Assembly: GCA_947497895.1 (NCBI GenBank)
Contig: CANMIL010000012.1
Location: 45,005-109,004, forward strand
Direction: 5' to 3'
From: an uncultured Tenacibaculum sp.
Lineage (GTDB): Bacteria > Bacteroidota > Bacteroidia > Flavobacteriales > Flavobacteriaceae
Length of the DNA: 64,000 bases
In this document: positions 31,925 through 42,234 of the stretch, in pieces
Layout of the letters: each line of letters opens with the position of its first letter
How positions within the stretch are numbered: position 1 is the stretch's first letter
The notes under the pieces: model-generated
Database searches by the model: none
What the model was told of the DNA's origin: nothing
What the model saw: only the letters and a program-made list of their open reading frames with translations
Position numbers and translations under genes: made by a program

Positions 31925-31952
31925 AAAACCGGGACTTGAATCCCGGTTTTTT
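31923..31952. terminator. Bidirectional terminator
   Basis: AACCGGGA and TCCCGGTT stem with A- and T-runs on both sides. It separates the convergent TfoX-like and DUF349 genes. Confidence 0.85.
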
Positions 31953-31957
31953 ATTAT

Positions 31958-33793
31958 TTAGTAATCTAATTTCCTTAGATAATCTAGCTTCAATTGCCAA
32001 ATATCAAGGTCATCTTTAAAGCCTTGAATTCCCTTTCGAACACTTATTACTAAAGGATTGTCTTCAGTAGCATTTGAAATAAAACTCAAGTTATTTTCTA
32101 ATTGTTGCATTTCACGAACATTTTCATCAATCTTTCTACGGATAAACAACTGTTCGCTATCCAATTTTCTATAATCTTCTTGAGCTAAATATCCATTAAC
32201 AATGTTTTTAAACTTCATTAATTCAATATCTGCTCTGCCCATATTTAAGTTACCTAAATGAGCATCGATTGCTTTGTTAAACTTTTCATTTAAATGACGG
32301 GCATTTCTAGGTAATGCACCAAGGTCTCTCCACTTCGCTATGGCCTCTTCAACATTTTCAAGAGTTAAGCTTTCCTTAGCTTTAATTTCTTCAATGAATT
32401 CTTTCTTTGCATCAACAACAACTAGTTGTTCTTTGTTCAATTCATTTTTACGCTCATGTAACCTATCAAAATAGTGGTTACATGCACTTTTGAAACGCTT
32501 CCAGATTTCATCAGAATACTTTCTAGGAACATGTCCTATTTTTTTCCAATCTGATTGAATTCGCTTCATTGTATTTGTAGTAGCATCCCAATCATCACTA
32601 TCCTTTAAACTCTCAGCTAACTCCACCAACTCCATTTTCTTCTTTAAGTTATCGCTTTGAGCACTTTTTTCTGATTTATAGAATGTATTCTTTTCAGTAT
32701 TAAAACGTTTTGTAGCCGCTTTAAATTTCTGCCAAACAGCCTCGCTTTTGCTGTAAGGTAATTTACCTATGTCAAAATATTTCTTGCGAAGTGCCTCAAT
32801 TTCAACAATACTCTTTTGCCAATCGTTGTGCGTTTTGTTTCCAGAAGTATCGTAGTTATTAATCTCTTCAACAACCTGCAACTTCTCCTCGATCATATCC
32901 TGATACTTCGATTTTAACTCTTTGAAATACACATGTCGTCTATCATGAATTTTCTTAGTAGCTTCGCTAAATCTATTCCAAACATTTTCTCTATGCTCTT
33001 TCCCTACAGGTCCAATATCTTCTTTCCATAAACGGTGTAACTCTTGTAATTCTTTAAAAGCTACATTCACATCCTGGATATTATCAAGAGCTTCTGCTCT
33101 TTCTATTAATCTTAATTTTTCTTCAAGATTATGTTTGAAATCAAGTTCTCTAAAATCTTTATTTAAGTGAAGTAAATCATAAAAACGCTCCACATGGTGA
33201 TGATATGTTCTCCAAGTATCATTGTATCGTGTTTTCGGAACAGGTCCTACTTCTTTCCACTTCTTTTGAATCTCTTGAAAATCATTATACATGGTTTTCA
33301 CATCACCTTCTTCAATAAGTCTTTTCAGCCCTTCTATTAAGGTATTTCTTCTCTCAAGATTTTCTTTTAATTGCTTTTCTAATTGAGAATAATAAGCATC
33401 TCTTTTTTTCTTATACTCAGCTAAAAGTTTGTTGTATTCTGTTTTTACAGGACTAGAAAACTGGAAATCGATCGAATTACCTCCTTCTGCTAAAAATGCT
33501 TCTTTCTTTTCCGCTAAAAGCTTACCAAACTTAGAATTAAAAGATGTTTTAATTGCATCTACGTTATTCTTAAGCTGTTGTATTGGATGTGCTTTTAGTA
33601 ACTTCTGAAGTTCATCCACTAACTTATCTAACTCCATTGCACCGTAATCCAACATAGGAATTTCATGCTTCTCAGCGGATTTCTCGGATTCATGAGCTAC
33701 TTCATTTTCAACTTCATTTACAGCTCTTTCAGCGTCAGTTATTTTTTCAATTTTTGTTGATTCTTCGATCTTTTCTTCCTTGTTTTCTAACAT
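31958..33793 (-). CDS. DUF349 coiled-coil protein
   Basis: A 611-residue, highly charged, helical protein with at least five DUF349 repeats, each marked by a W-K-x-[IV]-G-x-V/P pattern (KKWKEVGPVPKTR, RLWKEDIGPVGKE, SDWKKIGHVPRKY, AKWRDLGALPRNA). The N-terminus is acidic and probably disordered. DUF349 proteins are common in Bacteroidota, sometimes linked to stress or RNA-binding roles, but the function here is not established. No membrane segments. Confidence 0.85.
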   Translation of the reverse strand: MLENKEEKIEESTKIEKITDAERAVNEVENEVAHESEKSAEKHEIPMLDYGAMELDKLVDELQKLLKAHPIQQLKNNVDAIKTSFNSKFGKLLAEKKEAFLAEGGNSIDFQFSSPVKTEYNKLLAEYKKKRDAYYSQLEKQLKENLERRNTLIEGLKRLIEEGDVKTMYNDFQEIQKKWKEVGPVPKTRYNDTWRTYHHHVERFYDLLHLNKDFRELDFKHNLEEKLRLIERAEALDNIQDVNVAFKELQELHRLWKEDIGPVGKEHRENVWNRFSEATKKIHDRRHVYFKELKSKYQDMIEEKLQVVEEINNYDTSGNKTHNDWQKSIVEIEALRKKYFDIGKLPYSKSEAVWQKFKAATKRFNTEKNTFYKSEKSAQSDNLKKKMELVELAESLKDSDDWDATTNTMKRIQSDWKKIGHVPRKYSDEIWKRFKSACNHYFDRLHERKNELNKEQLVVVDAKKEFIEEIKAKESLTLENVEEAIAKWRDLGALPRNARHLNEKFNKAIDAHLGNLNMGRADIELMKFKNIVNGYLAQEDYRKLDSEQLFIRRKIDENVREMQQLENNLSFISNATEDNPLVISVRKGIQGFKDDLDIWQLKLDYLRKLDY

Positions 33794-33879
33794 ATCTACA
33801 ATGTTTAAGTTCCTTTTAATTAGAGGTTAAAGATAAGCATTCTTAGGCAAATGCGCACCTTCTTTTAATTATCAATAAA

Positions 33880-34641
33880 TTATTTATTCCATATTTCCCA
33901 AGCTTTTTCTGCCTGTTGCTCAAGCATTTCCAGTCCATTTTTAATTGTTGCTCCTCGTTCTTTACCCCTTTTTAAAAAGGTAGTTTCGGAAGGATTGTAA
34001 ATTAAATCATACAATAAATGCTTTTCATTTAGGCATGAATATGGAATATCTGGAGCTCTTTCAATATCGGGGTGTGTTCCTAGGGGAGTACAATTAATAA
34101 TTAGGGTGTAAATATTCATTAACTCCGAATTTAATTCATCATATTGTAAATAATTTCCGTCGTCTTTTTTATTTCTTGACACAAAAGCAAACTCAATATC
34201 TAAGCTTTCTAATACATGTGCTACAGCTCTTGAAGCTCCTCCTGTACCAAGTATGAGCGCATCTTTGTGATGTTTTTTAAGTAAAGGTTCTAGAGATTTT
34301 TGAAATCCGTATACATCCGTATTAAAACCTATTAGTTTTCCATTCTTTTCTATCTTAATGGTATTTACGGCGCCAACCTTCTTTGCTTCTTCGTCTACCT
34401 CATCCAAAAAATCAAAAACTTCAAGTTTATAAGGAATCGTAACATTCATTCCCCTTAAAACCAACTTGTTTTCAGATATTTTATCAGTTAATTCCTCTAG
34501 AGATTGCAAATCAAAATTCACATAACTATGATCGTCAAGTTCTAACTCAGCAAATTTATCCGCAAAATACCCTCTGGAAAAAGAGTAAGAAATATTTCTA
34601 CCCACTAACGCAAATAGCTTCTTATTTTCTTTTTCTGCCAT
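33880..34641 (-). CDS. aroE: Shikimate 5-dehydrogenase
   Basis: A 253-residue enzyme reducing 3-dehydroshikimate to shikimate in aromatic amino acid synthesis. Motifs: substrate SxS-type segment NISYSFSR, catalytic Lys in NVTIPYK, NTDVYGF, NADP Rossmann GTGGASRAV and the C-terminal NGLEMLEQQAEKAWEIW. It overlaps the start of the upstream DUF368 gene by 20 bp. Confidence 0.94.
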   Translation of the reverse strand: MAEKENKKLFALVGRNISYSFSRGYFADKFAELELDDHSYVNFDLQSLEELTDKISENKLVLRGMNVTIPYKLEVFDFLDEVDEEAKKVGAVNTIKIEKNGKLIGFNTDVYGFQKSLEPLLKKHHKDALILGTGGASRAVAHVLESLDIEFAFVSRNKKDDGNYLQYDELNSELMNIYTLIINCTPLGTHPDIERAPDIPYSCLNEKHLLYDLIYNPSETTFLKRGKERGATIKNGLEMLEQQAEKAWEIWNK

Positions 34642-35629
34642 AAAAATCTATTATTAAAATTAATGCTATCCCAAAAACGATAAAACCAATAGAAATCAGC
34701 GTTTGAGTGTCTTGAATTTCTGGAATATATCGTTCGTAATTTTCAACTATTTTATCTCCTTTCTTGTCCAATAGAAAATCTACTCCTTCTTTTTTATAAA
34801 CGGTTTCTTTCCAAGGCCAAACATTTCCTAAAGACCCCGTAATAAAACCAATAATAACCGCAGTTACAATTTGATGCCACCTCTTCAAAACATAACCTAA
34901 AACGTGAGAGATAGATACCAAACCAAATGCGGATCCAGCCGTAAAAACTCCAATAATCTTTAAGTATCTCGTCTTTACAGGGTCTTTCATAAACTCGAAA
35001 TCTCCAGAAAAAACATCGGTAATTATACCTCCCAATACGTTCACGCTATCGACAAGAAGTAGGACATAATTCCCTAATAAAATAAGAATAAAAGAGCCCG
35101 AAAGTCCAGGTAAAGTCATTCCAGAAACACCTATTATTCCACATAGAAAAACAAACCAAAGATTATCATTTTCTTTAGCAGGAGTCATAAAACTAATCGC
35201 TACCCCAATAGAAGCACCTATGATGAGCGCAATAATATTCCTAGCTCTCCAATCACCAAAATCTTTTGAAATGTAATATATCGAACCTATAATCATTCCA
35301 AAAAACCAAGCCCAAACATAGGTTTCATAGTTTTTTAAAAAGTAATCTAATATTAGCGATACACTGAAATAACTAAACATGCTACCTGCCATCACTAAAA
35401 CTAAAAACTCTAAATTGGTATATCGTGAAAAACTTTTGAAACGACCATTAAACAAAAGCCTAAAAGCCTTCGCATTAACACGTTGAAAAGTAAAGATTAG
35501 CTCTTCATAAAACCCCATAACAAAAGCAACCATTCCTCCTGATACTCCGGGAACTTTATTAGCTCCACCCATTGTCAAACCTTTTAAAAACAGATTGACT
35601 TTCTCAATAAATGTACGCTCTTGATGCAT
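34622..35629 (-). CDS. DUF368 membrane protein (copy 1)
   Basis: A 335-residue protein with about eight to ten transmembrane helices. Family hallmarks are GGANKVPGVSGGMVAF near the N-terminus and SGMTLPGLSGSFILILLGNY in the middle. DUF368 members are polytopic; some are linked to polyprenyl-phosphate recycling (PopT). The gene ends inside the aroE start and is a tandem paralogue of the next gene. Confidence 0.85.
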   Translation of the reverse strand: MHQERTFIEKVNLFLKGLTMGGANKVPGVSGGMVAFVMGFYEELIFTFQRVNAKAFRLLFNGRFKSFSRYTNLEFLVLVMAGSMFSYFSVSLILDYFLKNYETYVWAWFFGMIIGSIYYISKDFGDWRARNIIALIIGASIGVAISFMTPAKENDNLWFVFLCGIIGVSGMTLPGLSGSFILILLGNYVLLLVDSVNVLGGIITDVFSGDFEFMKDPVKTRYLKIIGVFTAGSAFGLVSISHVLGYVLKRWHQIVTAVIIGFITGSLGNVWPWKETVYKKEGVDFLLDKKGDKIVENYERYIPEIQDTQTLISIGFIVFGIALILIIDFYGRKRK

Positions 35630-35662
35630 TGGTTTTAGTTGGAACCACGAAGTTACGTATTT

Positions 35663-36586
35663 CTATTGCTTTTTTGTTGCTATTTTTTCTAATAAAATAA
35701 TTAAGCTGAATCCTACTATTGATAAAATTATGGCATAAAGTAATTGTGGATCTCCTTCATAAGCTCCTGGTAATATGCTTTTTTCTAAAAGTGGCTTTAC
35801 CTCACCATGACGATCTGTATAGGTTGAAAGTACTTTTTTCCAAGGCCAAACCTTGTTTAAAGATCCAAGCATTATTCCCGTTAAAACGATTAACATTTCA
35901 TTTTTATATTTCGAAAATAACCACTTCAATAGTTTGGAGAATGTTGTCAATCCAATAATAACACCAATGGCAATGATAGATATCACCACTAAATTTCTAT
36001 CTGATAACGCTTTCATTACTAAAGGATAAACTCCTATTAATAATAATATGTAGGATCCTGAAATACCCGGTAAAATCATAGCACATGATGCTAAAGCTCC
36101 TGCAAAAACAAGGAATAAATATCCTGATTCTTGCCCTCCAATTGAAGGCACAACTGTTATTATATATCCCAGAGCAACTCCCAAAATTCCTAAAATTATT
36201 CCTGGTGTACTCCATTTTTCTACTTGCTTTCCAATATAAAGTATACTCGCCAAAACAAGTCCAAAAAAGAAAGCCCAAAGTAATATTGGTTCATTTTTCA
36301 ATAACCATTTTATCGCATTAGCTAATGAAAGAACACTTGTTAATATTCCAACAAAAAGTGCTAATAGGAAATTTCCATTAAGTGCGTTCCATGCTTTTTT
36401 AAACCCTTCTTTTCTTAGGGTTTGAAAAAGACCAAGGTTTACATTACTTATTGATGTAAGTAACTCCTCATATATCCCTGAAATAAAAGCAATCGTTCCT
36501 CCTGATACTCCTGGAACTACGTCTGCAGCTCCCATTGCTAATCCCTTCAATCCAATTACTATGTAATCTTTTAATGATCTACTCAT
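35663..36586 (-). CDS. DUF368 membrane protein (copy 2)
   Basis: A 307-residue paralogue of the neighbour: GAADVVPGVSGGTIAFISG and CAMILPGISGSYILLLIGVY keep the paired GxSG motifs, and the C-terminal MLGSLNKVWPWKK matches GSLGNVWPWKE of copy 1. Polytopic. As with copy 1, the known member PopT flips undecaprenyl phosphate, so transport of the same lipid carrier is plausible. It lies 9 bp after tamB on the minus strand. Confidence 0.85.
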   Translation of the reverse strand: MSRSLKDYIVIGLKGLAMGAADVVPGVSGGTIAFISGIYEELLTSISNVNLGLFQTLRKEGFKKAWNALNGNFLLALFVGILTSVLSLANAIKWLLKNEPILLWAFFFGLVLASILYIGKQVEKWSTPGIILGILGVALGYIITVVPSIGGQESGYLFLVFAGALASCAMILPGISGSYILLLIGVYPLVMKALSDRNLVVISIIAIGVIIGLTTFSKLLKWLFSKYKNEMLIVLTGIMLGSLNKVWPWKKVLSTYTDRHGEVKPLLEKSILPGAYEGDPQLLYAIILSIVGFSLIILLEKIATKKQ

Positions 36587-36595
36587 AAAGTTTGG

Positions 36596-39500
36596 TTATT
36601 GTTTTTCTTTTTTTCTAGATTTAAAATGAACTAACTTCTTTTCTTTTTTCGCAATTGTATCTTTCTTTTTTTCCTTTTTACTTTTCAAACCTATCTTCTC
36701 TCCTAATTCCTTCAAGTTGTTAAAGTTTACTTGATAAGATAAACCGACTCCTTGGGTATATCCTTCATCATCTATGGAATACTGAACATCATTTTGTCTG
36801 TTGAACACAGTACCTCTTAAATTCCCTTCTTCATTCAATAACACCTCTACTTTCACTTCTCCCACAACATTGGTTTGCGTATTATTTCCTACTGGGACAC
36901 CGACTTTTCCATTCACAAGAACTTTGTCACTCAGTTGGGTACTTACTGAAACATCCACCTGATCGTCAATATTAGTTCTGTTTTCAACATTACCCCGATC
37001 ACCTTGAACATATCCAACACCAACCTGAAACTTATTGTCTTCACTATTTAACATACTCGACAATATACTAGAAGCTATTTCAGAAGCTGTTCCTGTTAAA
37101 CCAGTTGTAGCACTGGTTCCAATGGCTTCTTCATTATAAAACGTTCCAAAGGCTAATAAAAACGAAAAATGCTGCATTTTTGTATTCAGATCGTTTTCAT
37201 TTAACACGAATTCTAATTCAGAACTCACTGTAGAATCAGCGTTTGGAATTTTTATATCGAACTCCTGTTTCGAGCTAAATAAGCCTCCTGTAATTTTGGT
37301 GTACAAATCTATAGGAATTTTTCTGCTGGAGCTAACATTATCTAATATTTGAGCTGGATTCGCATTTGTGCGATACACAGCTGTAATATCCAGTTCTGCT
37401 TCATAAGGGTTTCCGCTCCAAGAAATAGTCCCTCCTTTTTGTACAATGAATGGCTTGGTAATTCCAGCATATTTAAAGTTGTACTGCCCGTTATCAACTT
37501 TAAAATTTCCATCCATGGTAAATTTACCTCGTGTATTTATATCTATTCTTAAATTTCCTTGACCACTACCTTTTAATTCACTTCCTGAAACTTTATCTAT
37601 GACCACTTGTGCTACAGCGTCTTTTGTAACCTCTAAGTTGAAATGTAAATCCAGTCCTTTAATGTCTTCGATAAGTCTTTCTTTTTCTTCTACTTCATCA
37701 ACTCTTTTTTCAAAGTGAATTAATTTATAATTCTCCACTGTTTTAATATCACTTAAAGGAATCACAAAAACAGTTCCAGGCTCCGTTCGTCCATTCACTT
37801 CAATGTATAAGTTATTTGTTGAACCAATTATTTCCGCCGATCCGTTTAAAAACCCAGTACCATAATACGGTACTTCTTCATCTTCTTCGGTATCTAGAAT
37901 CAACAGATTCTCCGTATTAATATCTAAATCCAAAAACCATTGTTCAAAATTTTGATGTGCAATGTATCCTGAAAGATTCCCTTTGGTTTTATGCTTTGTA
38001 TCCTCTAAGAGAACATTGTTTAACTTAAACTGTTGCCCTTCAAGCTCAATATTTGTATTCCCTTTTAAATCGAAATCCACATTTAAATACGGAAATGTTA
38101 ACCCTGCTCCTTCAACCTTTAAAACTCCATTAAAGTCTGGATTTCGCACAAAACCTTTCGCTTCAAAGTTCCCAGAAACTTTACCTCTCAATCGTGACAA
38201 CACCTCCTGCCCTAGTGGACTAAAAGCATCAATTTCGTAATCTTGTAGTGAAATATCAAGGTCCATCTCTGGACGTTTAGCAGAAAAATCAAGACTCCCC
38301 TCAGCAAAAATACTCTTCGCCTTCCTGTTATTCAGTGACATGCTCACATCAAATTTGTCATAAGAATTATCTCCGATAACATGTAAAATAAGGTCCCCTT
38401 GCTCAAAATCATTTATTTTGAAATCATTGACCAAAACATTTGCTTTCGGACTTACCTCATCCTCTGTTTGTTTGAAAGTAAGCCTTCCATTTACTTTTCC
38501 ATTTAGTTTTAAGCTATCAATAGATGGTAAAAAACTTTCGAGTTTTACATTTTCAAAATTGGCTTTAAAATCTCTCTCCACGAGTCCTTTAATATTCCCC
38601 TCTACTTCGATTTTTTGTTCATCAGAAACTAATACAAATGGACTAATAGTAAAATCATTATCATGAATATTGAAAGTTACTTTATTTTCCTTGTCCCCAT
38701 TGGGGTTCACAATCCAGTCAAAACCTTTGTAATTCAATTCCGACTTTTGAAAACCAACAACTCCTTTTTTGTCACTATTAATGGTATAGTACAAATTCAG
38801 TTCTAGATTATCCTTTCGCTCCTTTCCTGCCTTAAATTCAGATTTAAAAAACAATGTATCCCTTTCTGTTCTATTCAGAAGGTTGAGTTTTTCAATTTTA
38901 TAATATTTAGTACTAACCTTATTCGCTGTTAAGTGAGTGTTGAATATGGGGTTTTTGTTATCGAGTTTGAGCGCTATATTTTCAACTAGATTTCCGTAAG
39001 CGTTGATTTTTGGTGCAGAAAAATCTAACTTGATCGAATTATTACTTGAATTAACTCGACCTTTCAAACGCGTGTTTCCTTCGATTGAAACCTTAGGAAA
39101 AAAGACATCTATAATTTTATTGTAAATCCTAAAATCGAATTTTAAGAATTGATTCTCCGATATTTCAAGAGGTTCGTAGTTTGTATAAACACTTCCTAAA
39201 GCATTTTGTGTTATTGGCCACAGTTCGTTAAACAAAAACTTCCCTTCTAATTTCCCTTTGACAATGTCGTCAGAATTAATTTCGATACTTTTTATACTAT
39301 CTTTAATTGCTGAGTTAACCGTAAATTTTTTGAAATCGTATTTATCTTTTTGATTTTGATATTTAAAGTTTTCAAATGTTGCATTCCCAACAATATCATC
39401 AAAAGTATTTCCAGAGATATCTAATATCAATTTCCCTTTAAGCTCGGAAATTGAATCTCTAGTAAAAAGATTCGTTTTTTTAAGGTCGACTTTGCTCATA

Positions 39501-41062
39501 TCAGCTTCAAAATCGAACTTATTAATTGCAGATGAAAAGTCTGCCAATCCTTGGAATTGCATCATGAAATTTTCATCTCTCGACTCTAACTCTCCTTTAA
39601 ACTTCTTTTTTTCGAACTGTCCATTAACAATTAAATCGTTGTACTCATAACCATTAAACTCCAAACTACTAACAGTTCCTAATATCGAAGTGCTAATATT
39701 ATCAACATCGAAACCACTTCCTCTCACATCAGCACTTAATGAAATTTTACCTAGCAGTGGGTCATTTGCAAAAATTCCCACATCAAAATTATCAAACACC
39801 ACCTCACCTTCATAATTCGCGAAATCAATATTATCAATATTTGTCAATTGTAAATCAGAAATGGTTGTCCCAATATCTGAGTTTACTGTTAGCGTTGCTT
39901 CCATCTGATCTGGAGTTACCTTAACCAGACCAATCATGGTAAAATTCCCTAGTCTTTGGAATTCTGATGGTAATGTTCTACCTAAAAGGTTCGGCAATAC
40001 ACTTTTTAACTGATAATAATTTGCTGTAACATTTTTTATATCCGCATCAAACACAAAACCACGATCCGTATTTAAGGCATTTACAAACCCTAAATCGCCA
40101 ATAATTTTCATTCCTCTTTTAGAATGCATTTTTACACTGGTTGCACTGAAGTTATTTAAAACCCCTTTAACTTTTCCAGTGAAATGAATCATATCATCAC
40201 CATTCAGTTCGTTGTACAGTTTATTTAAATCTTTTACTGCTAAATCACTCTTTTTAAATTTAGCTTTAATCTTTACTTTATCATTAAAATCAGCTAGATA
40301 TTCTCTTTTATAAGTTAACTTAATATCTGCATTAATTCTAGAATCATTATCGGTTTTAAGTATGGTATTATCGAACTGCATGTGAGTTTTCGTGTAGATA
40401 AAATCAGTCTTCAGATTGGTAATGTTCACTCCACGATTTTCAGTAAACTGCATATTTCTAATTTTCATAGAAACATCGGGTCCAATTATTGAAAAGTCAT
40501 TCAGTTCTGCAGAAGTATTACTTGCTGAAAATTGTAACAGCTCGTCCTTATTTTCATCCAATAATTTGAAGTTTAATCTCTCCAAACGAATCAATTCACT
40601 TTTTAAAATAAATGGTGTAGATAGACTATCTTTCGGTTTTCCATCATCAAAACTTTCTATAAAAACCGCTAGATTGTCATCTTTTTCGTTTTTGTACGTT
40701 TTTAAATGAAATTGAACTCCTGATAGCGAAGCTTCTCCAAGATTTACTTTATTATCGACAATCTTTTTTACATTATTTAAAGATGTTTTTAAATTGTCTA
40801 CAAAGATTAGCGTGTCTTTATGGTGGTCTCTAATTTCGATACCTTTTAAGTTGACACTTCCTAACCACGATAAGTCAATTTTTTTAACGACTATATTTGT
40901 ACCAAAATTCTCATTTACATAATCCGTTGCGTACTTTCCTATCTTGGTTTGAGTTACGGGTAGTGACAATATAAAGACCAGTAGTAGTAAAAAAATCACT
41001 ACATACTTGATGGTTTTTAACGTTATGTTTTTAAGTCTTTTAATACTATATTTTTTACTCAC
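36596..41062 (-). CDS. TamB-type translocation and assembly module protein
   Basis: A 1488-residue protein with a single N-terminal anchor helix (about 14-33). A long repetitive beta-rich AsmA/TamB body follows. The C-terminal DUF490 domain shows the typical DYKNPGTVFVIP-like and ISWSGNPYEAELDITAVY segments, then LAFGTF and VGVGYVQGD. TamB spans the periplasm and supports outer-membrane protein and lipid transport. A Lys-rich tail closes it. A possible -7 box (CAAAAGTA, 41073-41080) lies only 11 bp from the start. Confidence 0.9.
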   Translation of the reverse strand: MSKKYSIKRLKNITLKTIKYVVIFLLLLVFILSLPVTQTKIGKYATDYVNENFGTNIVVKKIDLSWLGSVNLKGIEIRDHHKDTLIFVDNLKTSLNNVKKIVDNKVNLGEASLSGVQFHLKTYKNEKDDNLAVFIESFDDGKPKDSLSTPFILKSELIRLERLNFKLLDENKDELLQFSASNTSAELNDFSIIGPDVSMKIRNMQFTENRGVNITNLKTDFIYTKTHMQFDNTILKTDNDSRINADIKLTYKREYLADFNDKVKIKAKFKKSDLAVKDLNKLYNELNGDDMIHFTGKVKGVLNNFSATSVKMHSKRGMKIIGDLGFVNALNTDRGFVFDADIKNVTANYYQLKSVLPNLLGRTLPSEFQRLGNFTMIGLVKVTPDQMEATLTVNSDIGTTISDLQLTNIDNIDFANYEGEVVFDNFDVGIFANDPLLGKISLSADVRGSGFDVDNISTSILGTVSSLEFNGYEYNDLIVNGQFEKKKFKGELESRDENFMMQFQGLADFSSAINKFDFEADMSKVDLKKTNLFTRDSISELKGKLILDISGNTFDDIVGNATFENFKYQNQKDKYDFKKFTVNSAIKDSIKSIEINSDDIVKGKLEGKFLFNELWPITQNALGSVYTNYEPLEISENQFLKFDFRIYNKIIDVFFPKVSIEGNTRLKGRVNSSNNSIKLDFSAPKINAYGNLVENIALKLDNKNPIFNTHLTANKVSTKYYKIEKLNLLNRTERDTLFFKSEFKAGKERKDNLELNLYYTINSDKKGVVGFQKSELNYKGFDWIVNPNGDKENKVTFNIHDNDFTISPFVLVSDEQKIEVEGNIKGLVERDFKANFENVKLESFLPSIDSLKLNGKVNGRLTFKQTEDEVSPKANVLVNDFKINDFEQGDLILHVIGDNSYDKFDVSMSLNNRKAKSIFAEGSLDFSAKRPEMDLDISLQDYEIDAFSPLGQEVLSRLRGKVSGNFEAKGFVRNPDFNGVLKVEGAGLTFPYLNVDFDLKGNTNIELEGQQFKLNNVLLEDTKHKTKGNLSGYIAHQNFEQWFLDLDINTENLLILDTEEDEEVPYYGTGFLNGSAEIIGSTNNLYIEVNGRTEPGTVFVIPLSDIKTVENYKLIHFEKRVDEVEEKERLIEDIKGLDLHFNLEVTKDAVAQVVIDKVSGSELKGSGQGNLRIDINTRGKFTMDGNFKVDNGQYNFKYAGITKPFIVQKGGTISWSGNPYEAELDITAVYRTNANPAQILDNVSSSRKIPIDLYTKITGGLFSSKQEFDIKIPNADSTVSSELEFVLNENDLNTKMQHFSFLLAFGTFYNEEAIGTSATTGLTGTASEIASSILSSMLNSEDNKFQVGVGYVQGDRGNVENRTNIDDQVDVSVSTQLSDKVLVNGKVGVPVGNNTQTNVVGEVKVEVLLNEEGNLRGTVFNRQNDVQYSIDDEGYTQGVGLSYQVNFNNLKELGEKIGLKSKKEKKKDTIAKKEKKLVHFKSRKKEKQ

Positions 41063-41179
41063 TACTAATTAACAAAAGTAACTACCTAACCCCAAAAAAC
41101 TTGCCTTATTACAAAGAAAATTAGTTTTTAACGAATTTCTAACACATTATGAATATTTTTGCTAGAAATTTCTTAGAGT

Positions 41180-42211
41180 TTGAGCGCACAGAAAATATAT
41201 ATTTTAGGTATTGAAAGCTCTTGTGACGACACAAGTGCTTCGGTTATATGTGATGGAAAAGTATTGAGTAATATTGTTGCCAATCAAGAAGTTCATGCGA
41301 AATATGGAGGTGTGGTTCCTGAACTAGCTTCAAGAGCGCATCAACAAAACATCGTTCCTGTGGTACAACAAGCTATTGAACAAGCCGGTATAACGAAAGA
41401 AGATTTAAGCGCTGTCGCTTTTACCAGAGGACCAGGTTTAATGGGATCTTTACTTGTTGGTACTTCTTTTGCAAAATCTTTAGCTCTAGGTTTAAAAATT
41501 CCTTTGATTGATGTGAATCATATGCAAGCACATATTTTGGCTCATTTTATCAAAGAAGAAAACGGAAAAACGCCACCTTTCCCTTTTATTTGCTTAACTA
41601 TTAGTGGAGGTCATACCCAAATTGTAAAAATTACTGATCATTTTGAAATGGAAGTTTTGGGAGAAACCATTGATGATGCTGTAGGAGAAGCTTTTGATAA
41701 ATCGGCAAAAATCCTTGGTCTTCCATATCCTGGAGGTCCGTTGGTAGATAAATATGCACAACAAGGAAATCCGAAATCTTTTAAGTTTAGTAAACCGAAA
41801 GTAGGTGATTTAGAATTTAGTTTTAGTGGTTTAAAAACAGGTATTTTATACTTTATTCAACGAAATGTAAAAGAGAATCCTGACTTCATCAAAGAAAATC
41901 TTTATGATATCTGTGCCTCTATTCAATACACGATTATTGAAATATTAATGGATAAAATAAAAAATGCAGTTAAGCATACTGGAATAAAACATATTGCTAT
42001 CGCTGGTGGAGTTTCTGCAAATTCTGAAATCAGAAAGCGACTGCAACTAGCAGAGAAACACTGGGGATGGACTACCTATATTCCAAAATTTGAATACACT
42101 ACAGATAATGCTGCTATGATTGCTATTAGCGGTTATTTAAAGTATTTAAAGGGAGAATATGCAGATGTATCTGTTACTGCGAAAGCTCGTTTAAAAGTTA
42201 CTGAGCTCTAA
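41180..42211 (+). CDS. tsaD: tRNA threonylcarbamoyladenosine (t6A37) synthase subunit TsaD
   Basis: A 343-residue ASKHA-fold enzyme transferring threonylcarbamoyl to A37 of ANN-decoding tRNAs. Motifs: GIESSCDDTSASV, metal ligands HMQAH (H114, H118), LTISGGHTQ, IDDAVGEAFDKSAK, and the ATP-site AIAGGVSANSEIR and YTTDNAAMIA. No ATG is in frame near the start, so it begins at the TTG at 41180. A -7-like TATTTTTG at 41154-41161 would give a leader of about 12 nt. It is divergent from tamB. Confidence 0.95.
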   Translation: MSAQKIYILGIESSCDDTSASVICDGKVLSNIVANQEVHAKYGGVVPELASRAHQQNIVPVVQQAIEQAGITKEDLSAVAFTRGPGLMGSLLVGTSFAKSLALGLKIPLIDVNHMQAHILAHFIKEENGKTPPFPFICLTISGGHTQIVKITDHFEMEVLGETIDDAVGEAFDKSAKILGLPYPGGPLVDKYAQQGNPKSFKFSKPKVGDLEFSFSGLKTGILYFIQRNVKENPDFIKENLYDICASIQYTIIEILMDKIKNAVKHTGIKHIAIAGGVSANSEIRKRLQLAEKHWGWTTYIPKFEYTTDNAAMIAISGYLKYLKGEYADVSVTAKARLKVTEL

Positions 42212-42234
42212 TATCATTTTTAATCAATAAGCTT

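Noticed and set aside
37349..40709. Several 60-97-codon plus-strand frames inside tamB
   Set aside because: All lie antisense to one continuous TamB reading frame and have no recognisable features.
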